Shown here in pieces: positions 58,166 to 64,000 of a DNA stretch of 64,000 nt. Source of the stretch: Acanthosoma haemorrhoidale (taxonomy: Eukaryota; Arthropoda; Insecta; Hemiptera; Acanthosomatidae); assembly GCA_930367205.1 (NCBI GenBank), contig OV884014.1, positions 69,109,104 through 69,173,103 of the forward strand, in the 5' to 3' direction. Each line of letters begins with the position of its first letter. Position 1 is the stretch's first letter. The notes below the pieces were generated by a model. The model was given only the letters and a program-made list of their open reading frames with translations, had not been told where the DNA came from and did no database searches. The translations under genes and the position numbers were made by a program.

Positions 58166-58597
58166 GTAAGTTAATCTTTGTTTTTATAGAGAGGTTATAG
58201 ATCACTGGCAAGGAGCAGATATTACGGTTATTAGATCATGTGTACTGAAATAATTTGTATTTTTATCATAAAATCGTTCACGACCCACATTTCAGCGGAT
58301 TGAGTACCCGGCAGACAAACTTAACAACTACAAGAGTACCTTACCAGACATTAGCTTAAGTTTAGAAAATAAGCAGTTAGCAACCACACCTAACTTTATT
58401 TAATTTAACCCGGTGCTCATGGTGGCATTAACTGCTAGAGGAAGAGATTTGAATAAAATTGATGAAACAGTTCCGACAATTATCACACTAGATAATAAAT
58501 AAAATAAATCCTAGACATATTGCGAAATTCATAATCTCAGCGGAGATATCTGATTATCTTATGGCTCAAAATGAATATATTGTACTCCTAAAAATAG
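58166..58597. other. Intron-like AT-rich DNA inside the inverted repeat
   Basis: No acceptor-exon pair recognised. Confidence 0.3.
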
Positions 58598-58927
58598 CCT
58601 AACTCCATTTTTCTTTTGTTTTCTCAGATCAGTGATAAATTGATTCTAGTTTTTGTTATTGAAAATATAATTTGGAGATAACCAATCTGAAATAGCCAAT
58701 TTTATAATAGTTATTAATAAAATCATACGTGCTACGGTCTCGAAGCATTGCGAACTTCAGTAATTATTCAACTGGGCAGTCTAGAACAACAGTTCATTGA
58801 TCTCTGGTTCTATAAGTCAATACTCTTTGTTCCCAGGTTTCAGAGGGTAAATGAGGTATAATCCATGACCTCTACGCATTAAAATGTACTCATTTACAAA
58901 TAGTTTTCAAATCTGAGACGATAAATC
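58598..58927 (-). repeat. Right arm of the large inverted repeat (330 bp)
   Basis: Partner of 57331-57660 in inverted orientation. The homology stops abruptly at CCTAACTCC (inner) and near ATAAAT (outer). Confidence 0.93.
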
Positions 58928-59244
58928 GTTCAACTTTCATTCAACCGAATCAGGAAGAACTGTTTTCACGAAAAATAATCTGGCAAAAAGAGTTTTTGAG
59001 ATTGACGCTGCAGCTCATGAATTGCGCTCCTTTACAACCGAATAATTCTAAGCCACTAGAAAGTACAAATCCAAGACTACTTACGAATAAAAAGGTGTGG
59101 GGAGTCTCAAAAATTTTACGAGACCAAGTTTAGAAGTCAGAAGAAGCGGTTATCAAACCATTCTGTCTTTAATAAAAGTTGCCAATCTTACCTCTCAGAA
59201 GTTCTTAACCAATAAAGACAGCAAATGTTCAAATATTTACATAC

Positions 59245-59700
59245 AAAAAAATAATTTTACGCTAATATGCAATGCATCTACTCTAAAGAACTAAACTAAC
59301 AGCGCTCTTGATTAAGAATAAAGTCTTTTAAATTAGGAATAAAAACTAGATTCTAATAAAAAAAACATTTCTTCATAATATATTATGCCCTAAGCCCTTA
59401 TGTTTGAGTAATTTATCTGTGCTAGCAATATTTTGAAATATTGAATTGTCGCCTTCAAAAATCTAATGGAATATATTCAATTCTGGACATGTCGTGCAAC
59501 TTAATTACTGTAGTGAACCTTGGTGAGTCGAATTCTTAAGAATTTGTTTTGGATTATTTGAAGTTTGTTGATATTGGTATGACTGTTAATAGTATGACTT
59601 AGTAAATCTAAAGGCCTGCAATAAGTATGTAAGTAATGTCTATACGTTTTTATGATGATTGGGTATATTTTAACGACCCCTTTTACATAGTTCAATACAA
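59245..59700 (-). mobile_element. LINE-D copy 3
   Basis: On the minus strand HTNINKLQIIQNKFLRIRL (about 59590-59535) is a clear post-RT block of a Jockey-clade ORF2. The 3' UTR ends in the block read on plus as ACGCTAATATGCAATGCATC (59259-59278), shared with the copies at 28.7 and 53.6 kb. Confidence 0.7.
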
Positions 59701-59709
59701 TTGGATTCT

Positions 59710-60680
59710 GTTTCCGGTAAGGAAGTGAATGTATTATTCCATTTCCATTGCTTTTCTTGAATTATAGTTAGTTTTCAATAGGCAGGTCAACTTTCCTTCC
59801 TGAAATGAAGAGAGTAGGTACGATTAATACGTAGTAGCCCGTATATTGCTTATTGTCGCTATTATAAAAAATAATTGATTTAATAATTGCAGACAATTTT
59901 TTACAATGCCTTTGAATTGAAGTGGAAAGTGGTGGTGGATATTTCGCAACTCGCGTTGTTGAGAAATATTTGGACATAGCAGTTCCTCTTCACCTATAGC
60001 TGTGCCATTTAGTTTAGGATGTTTCTACCCTTTTCGGAATGCGGTACTTTACACAATATGCCTTTCATTTCCTACCACTCCATGAGCCATTGATTAAAAT
60101 TTAATACCTGCGGGCCGACTGGCTATGAAACTTTAATTTTATTTAGCCAGATATTGTACATTGTCTGTATAGTTAACTGTAATTTTCTGTCTAACGCCTT
60201 GTTTAACGAAAGTAGTGATCCTTGAATGGTAGATGGAGGGGAGTGACTGGCTGTTTGAGCGTGAGTTGAATGATAGTTGGCTAATTGTAATTAATACCCG
60301 AACAAAAGTTAGAACTAAGATTTTCCTTAAATGGGATATAACAATAATAAATAGTTGGCGTTATTAAACACATCAAAACTATACACTATAAACTCATTGA
60401 CAAATCACAGATAAATTCGGAACGAACGAGTTACAAAAGAATACTACTAAAATACTTTCTATACTAAACTAAAAAAATACTAACAATCTTTTTTTCTTTT
60501 TTTTTTTTTTTAATATCGACATTAGCTAATTAAGGATATTTACTCATGCTTTGTGGAGATGGATTTTTATTCCTTTTATTAAAAGAGACACTTTTTAAAA
60601 TTTCATGTCTTTAGCTTGGACAGAAGGAGACATAAGGGTTTTCTGGCTAGTACTAAATATAAAACCAACGAAAACCTCAA
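59710..60680. other. No gene recognised
   Basis: AT-rich with a T-run at about 60488-60512. Minus frame 59768-59977 has no domain. Confidence 0.35.
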
Positions 60681-60689
60681 AAGGTAGGT

Positions 60690-61230
60690 GTCGGGGATGC
60701 CACTAGGGGAGTGCCTAATCACTCTAGCCCTGGTGACAAGTGCGGATTGTTGTAGTTTATAACATGGACCATGTCGGCGTTAATATCTGACTCCATTTTT
60801 ATGATAGGGATGTGTCCCGACAATACACTGTGTTCAGGAGAAGAGGTGCAGAGGTTTCATAAAGAATAAGACCAGTTTTCAGAGTTCGGGTGGGAGATCG
60901 GCAGCGTAATAGGTACAAGTCGTCAGAGGGTCTGCTAGAGGCTGTGAAACAGGGTTACGGTGCAGAGGTGCGGCAGAGAGAGAGAGTAGACTAGTAGAAG
61001 ACTGAGTAGACTTACTTCCAGGGCCCCGGCGTATCGCGACCGAGTGATAGCGGCTGTCTAGATGAGGAGACTGGGAAAGAGTGTGGGTTTTCAGGGCGAA
61101 ACCCCTTGGTTTTAAATATTATTTCCCCTTCACACCGGAAGGCGGAGCCTGGCTTGAAAGGGGTATGTTTATGATGTCACACCTGCACCGAGGTACGTGA
61201 TCCCTCGTCCCCTAAAGGACTGTTTATGGC
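60690..61230 (-). mobile_element. Diverged LTR-1 relative
   Basis: On the minus strand, the last 250 bp align with the 3' part of LTR-1 at 21.5-21.76 kb: CCTCTTCTCCTGAACA, TGTCGGG, ATGGAGTCAGATA, CACTTGTCACYAGGGCTAG, then CACTCCCCTAGTGGC and an end at CCCGAC. Further upstream it diverges from LTR-1. Together with the two LTR-1 copies this fixes the family 3' boundary at YGAC. Confidence 0.65.
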
Positions 61231-61550
61231 ATGGCTTTTAGATTTTATGACCGCCGGAAGGTGACCCGGAAGGTCTACCGGGTCGGTTTTATTAGGGGCA
61301 GGTGGCTTACCCTCTCAGGTTTTATTGCTGGAACTTCGACCCTCTGTTACTTGTTTTATGACTGCCGATCTCTCCATGATTTATTACTAGAAAACAATGT
61401 TTTACATCTAATTACAATACATTATATATGCACCAGAGTAGAGGGTGATTTAACACTTATGTACACTACAGTAGGCAACAAGGCTTTCTTAATAAGAGGG
61501 ATCAATGGGCACTAATTTGCTTGATCTATCGTACCATTAACAGATCCTTT
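61231..61550. other. Possible upstream part of the diverged LTR-1 relative
   Basis: GC-richer to about 61300, then AT-rich. A 94-codon plus frame (61231-61515) crosses it. It has no domain and runs antisense to the repeat, so it is not called as a gene. Confidence 0.25.
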
Positions 61551-61557
61551 CAATACT

Positions 61558-61756
61558 TTGATGTAATTATGCAATGGTAGACCAAGCGGACACTAAGTTT
61601 GTGCTTGATTAATTTGACTTTTTACACACAGGTTACTAGTATAGTAAGTACTTGTATACTAGTAAACCTGTTTGTAAAAATTCAAATTAATTAAATTAAT
61701 AATTAATCAAATTAAACTTTCCATCACTTGGTCTATTATTGCACAACTACATCCAA
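61558..61756. mobile_element. Near-palindromic foldback element (199 bp)
   Basis: Arms of about 95 bp meet at about 61650. GGTTACTAGTATA pairs with TATACTAGTAAACC, TTTTTACACACAGG with CCTGTTTGTAAAAA, and GCAATGGTAGACCAAG with CTTGGTCTATTATTGC. Hardly any loop. No ORF. It fits a MITE or foldback element. Confidence 0.8.
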
Positions 61757-61769
61757 TTGTTATCTTTTG

Positions 61770-62850
61770 CCACTCGTACTGTGATTCATTAACTAGTATG
61801 ATGTTCTTAAAACGTCTATCATGGGTCGTTTGTTCATTTCTGTTTATATAACTGATTACAAAACAAAAAAAAGTATGATAATATTATGCGAAACATTTAC
61901 TATTCAGATCAAACGATGTCTATTGTATTTACAAATGTGAGAATCCTTTTCCGGGGTATTGTTTTTCGTTTTGGATGTTGATTAAAAAAAAAAATTTAGT
62001 CGGTTCCTTATCTCGTAATTGACATAAAATTTTAGTTCCTAACCAACTTTGGGCTTCAGCTCGTTATAATTACAAAAAGTCCTCAAAACTGCCAGTAACA
62101 TCGTGTTGTGTAAACGTTTAACATTTATATGTATAACGTAACATTTATATAACAGTTGTGTAACGTTTATACAAGAAAGTTTCTTGGAGGTTCAAATAGA
62201 TTTTTTAACCTAGTCAAAAAAAAAATACATAAAAGAAATCAAGGAAAATTCTATAATTCTATATAATTTTTTCAATAGTTTCCAGTCATATTAAAATTTG
62301 TTTTCGATGAAATATAACTTAGCTCAGTTAAATTAGACAATGTTCACTTTATCCAGATTAATTTGTTGAAAAACGTTTAATTTGGTTGTGCTTCTTTAAC
62401 TATTGATTTTACAACTATATTTAGATTAATTTACTAAATGTACCTTTGCTCAATTTACTTTTGCCACATTATGAAATCTACGACTCATTTTCAAGAATAA
62501 TCTGAAAAAAGTTCATCATAAGAAATTTTGTAACCCACTTTAAAAAATAGCACTTCTCACCATCATGGGTTGTCGAGTTGAAACGTAGGTGAAACAGTAT
62601 CTATGAATATACATGGCATATGGTTATGGTTAATAGCAAACCATGTCATATAACGCGATTTGTACTTGAATTAAAATCAGAATCGTCAAATAACTGTGGC
62701 AAGAAAGTGATTTCGGTTTGCACCAGTTGATAGCGTTTCGTTTGTTTCTTTTGTCAATATTAGAATTTTTTTCTTTTGAGATTTGGTAGTCCATACCTTT
62801 AAGTTGCTATAGAAAGAAATTCCGTGTAATTTTGTTTACAACTGTCATAA
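61770..62850. other. No gene recognised
   Basis: AT-rich. The segment just before 62852 is presumably mariner 5' UTR, but no terminal inverted repeat could be matched to the 3' side. Confidence 0.4.
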
Positions 62851-62851
62851 C

Positions 62852-63459
62852 ATGGATTGCAAAAATAAGCATTTTCGACACATTTTACTTTTTTATTTTC
62901 ATAAAGGCAAGATAGCGGCTGAGGCTCACAAAGAGATATGTGAAGTTTATTGTCTTGATTCTTCAACAGAACACATGTGTCAGAATTGGTTTAAAAAATT
63001 GCGTACTGGAGATTTTTTAGTGAAAGATGACCAACGTTCTGGTCGACCTTCTGAAGTTGAAGATGACAAAATGAAAGCCATAATTGAAGCGAATCGTCAT
63101 ATAACTGTGCGAGAGATTGCAAAACAGTTAAATTTATCACACACAACAATTGAAAATTGTATAAGAGAAGTCTTGGACTTGTTAAGAAGGACTTGTTGCG
63201 ACAATGCGAGGCCTCACACATCTTTAGCAACACGTACGAAACGTGGAGCATGGTTGGGAAGTGATGTCGCATCCCCCATACAGCCCCATTATCGTTAATT
63301 TAGAAGTTTAAAAACTTCTTAAATGGTAAAAATTTCTGTAATAACGATGACCTCAAATCGCACTTAGTCGAGTTTTTTGGTGATAAGGACCAGAAGTTCT
63401 ATGAGCGCGGGATCACGAAGTTACCAGAAAGATGGCAAAAGGTCATCGAACAAAATTGA
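62852..63459 (+). pseudogene. Mariner transposase with large internal deletion
   Basis: The N-terminal domain is intact: RHILLFYFHKGKIAAEAHKE, QNWFKKLRTGDF, RSGRPSEV and REIAKQLNLSHTTIENCIR, which are the two helix-turn-helix units and the GRP-type linker of mariner transposases. After about 105 residues it jumps to CCDNARPHTSLATR, the second catalytic aspartate region, so the first one (the TGDEKW-type motif) is deleted, roughly half of the usual 345 residues. The HPPYSPD motif reads HPPYSPI in another frame, so the third aspartate is lost too. The C-terminus LKNFLNGKNFCNNDDLKSHL to KLPERWQKVIEQN ends at 63459. It cannot catalyse transposition. It looks closest to the cecropia/Hsmar1 group, which is inference. 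Confidence 0.9.
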
Positions 63460-64000
63460 AGATATTTGACTAATTAAAGTTCATTTTTTGTATAGAAAAA
63501 ATTGAGTTTTATTTCACTCAATATTAAATTAAAAAACATTAGTGGAAAGGCTTTTCTAAAGATAAAAAATAAGATTCATGTTTGTTACTTCTGTCCTCTT
63601 CATTAGATTTTACACGTTTGTAATTAGATGTGTACACTTCAAAAAGTATACTTCTCTCTTATTACGCTACAAAAGGGACTAAGCCCGATATTTATACTTA
63701 TGAACACATTGAAACACCTTTTTTGGCTGTTAAATTGTTGTCACTTGTGAGTAGGCAGAAGCTATTATTTGAATTTAGTGACTGGCTGCGTTTAGTGGGC
63801 GTCGGGCACTTCAAGGCAACAGTCGCGACAGATAAACAATAAACAAACTGCCGAGTGTATTTATAAATATGTAGAGTGCACAAGTAACGAGACGGTGCCG
63901 GTGTGTAGAGATGTTAGCGCCCACTCATCAAACGTTCAAATGCTGTGAATTTCAATGATAGCAGTTCTCAATTTAAGTATTAAGAAATCTCCAGAGCGAT
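63460..64000. other. No gene recognised
   Basis: AT-rich to about 63620, then mixed. Overlapping opposite-strand frames at 63630-63883 show no domain. Confidence 0.4.

Overview
The window looks like nuclear DNA from an animal, most likely an arthropod. It is AT-rich and almost every recognisable coding stretch is a decayed transposable element: Jockey-type non-LTR retrotransposons, a mariner, a Tc1-like element and LTR-like repeats. I see no bacterial operon structure, no rRNA, no functional tRNA gene, no CRISPR array and no complete host protein gene. The organism call is an inference from the repeat types and base composition.

Layout. 0.8-14 kb: fragments of several LINE families (LINE-A at 0.8-1.4, 9.3 and 13.1-14.0 kb; LINE-B at 5.8-6.3 kb; LINE-C at 9.5-10.2 kb), an LTR-like repeat with an adjoining ORF (8.3-8.9 kb), an inverted-repeat element at 11.3-11.6 kb and a 59-60 bp tandem repeat at 7.1 kb. 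15.7-18.1 kb: a promoter-like GC-richer island and a LINE-B copy with target duplications. 18.7-22.7 kb: the most structured block, a 5'-truncated LINE-A copy split between reverse transcriptase motifs B and C by a composite LTR-like element, which itself carries a short LINE-A tail insertion. 23-34.5 kb: a Tc1-like relic, more LINE-A fragments, a 73-bp direct repeat flanking one of them, a tiny mariner-like MITE, an eroded gene of an unnamed arthropod repeat family (29.5-30.5 kb) and a further LTR-like copy. 34.5-44 kb: mostly unannotatable AT-rich DNA with tRNA-like box motifs. 44.1-58.2 kb: three candidate first exons or promoters of host genes (44.5, 49.37 and 58.1 kb) among foldback elements and LINE copies. 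59-64 kb: a LINE-D copy, an LTR-1 relative, a near-perfect palindrome and an internally deleted mariner.

The parts worth following up are the nested insertion at 18.7-22.7 kb, the pair of 330-bp inverted arms around a mitochondrial-leader-like first exon at 57.3-58.9 kb, the CRE/E-box/CCAAT promoter-like island at 44.15-44.53 kb, and the hammerhead-like motifs in inverted-repeat elements. Family names LINE-A to LINE-E, LTR-1 and LTR-2, and R2 are labels used only here to show which copies match each other.
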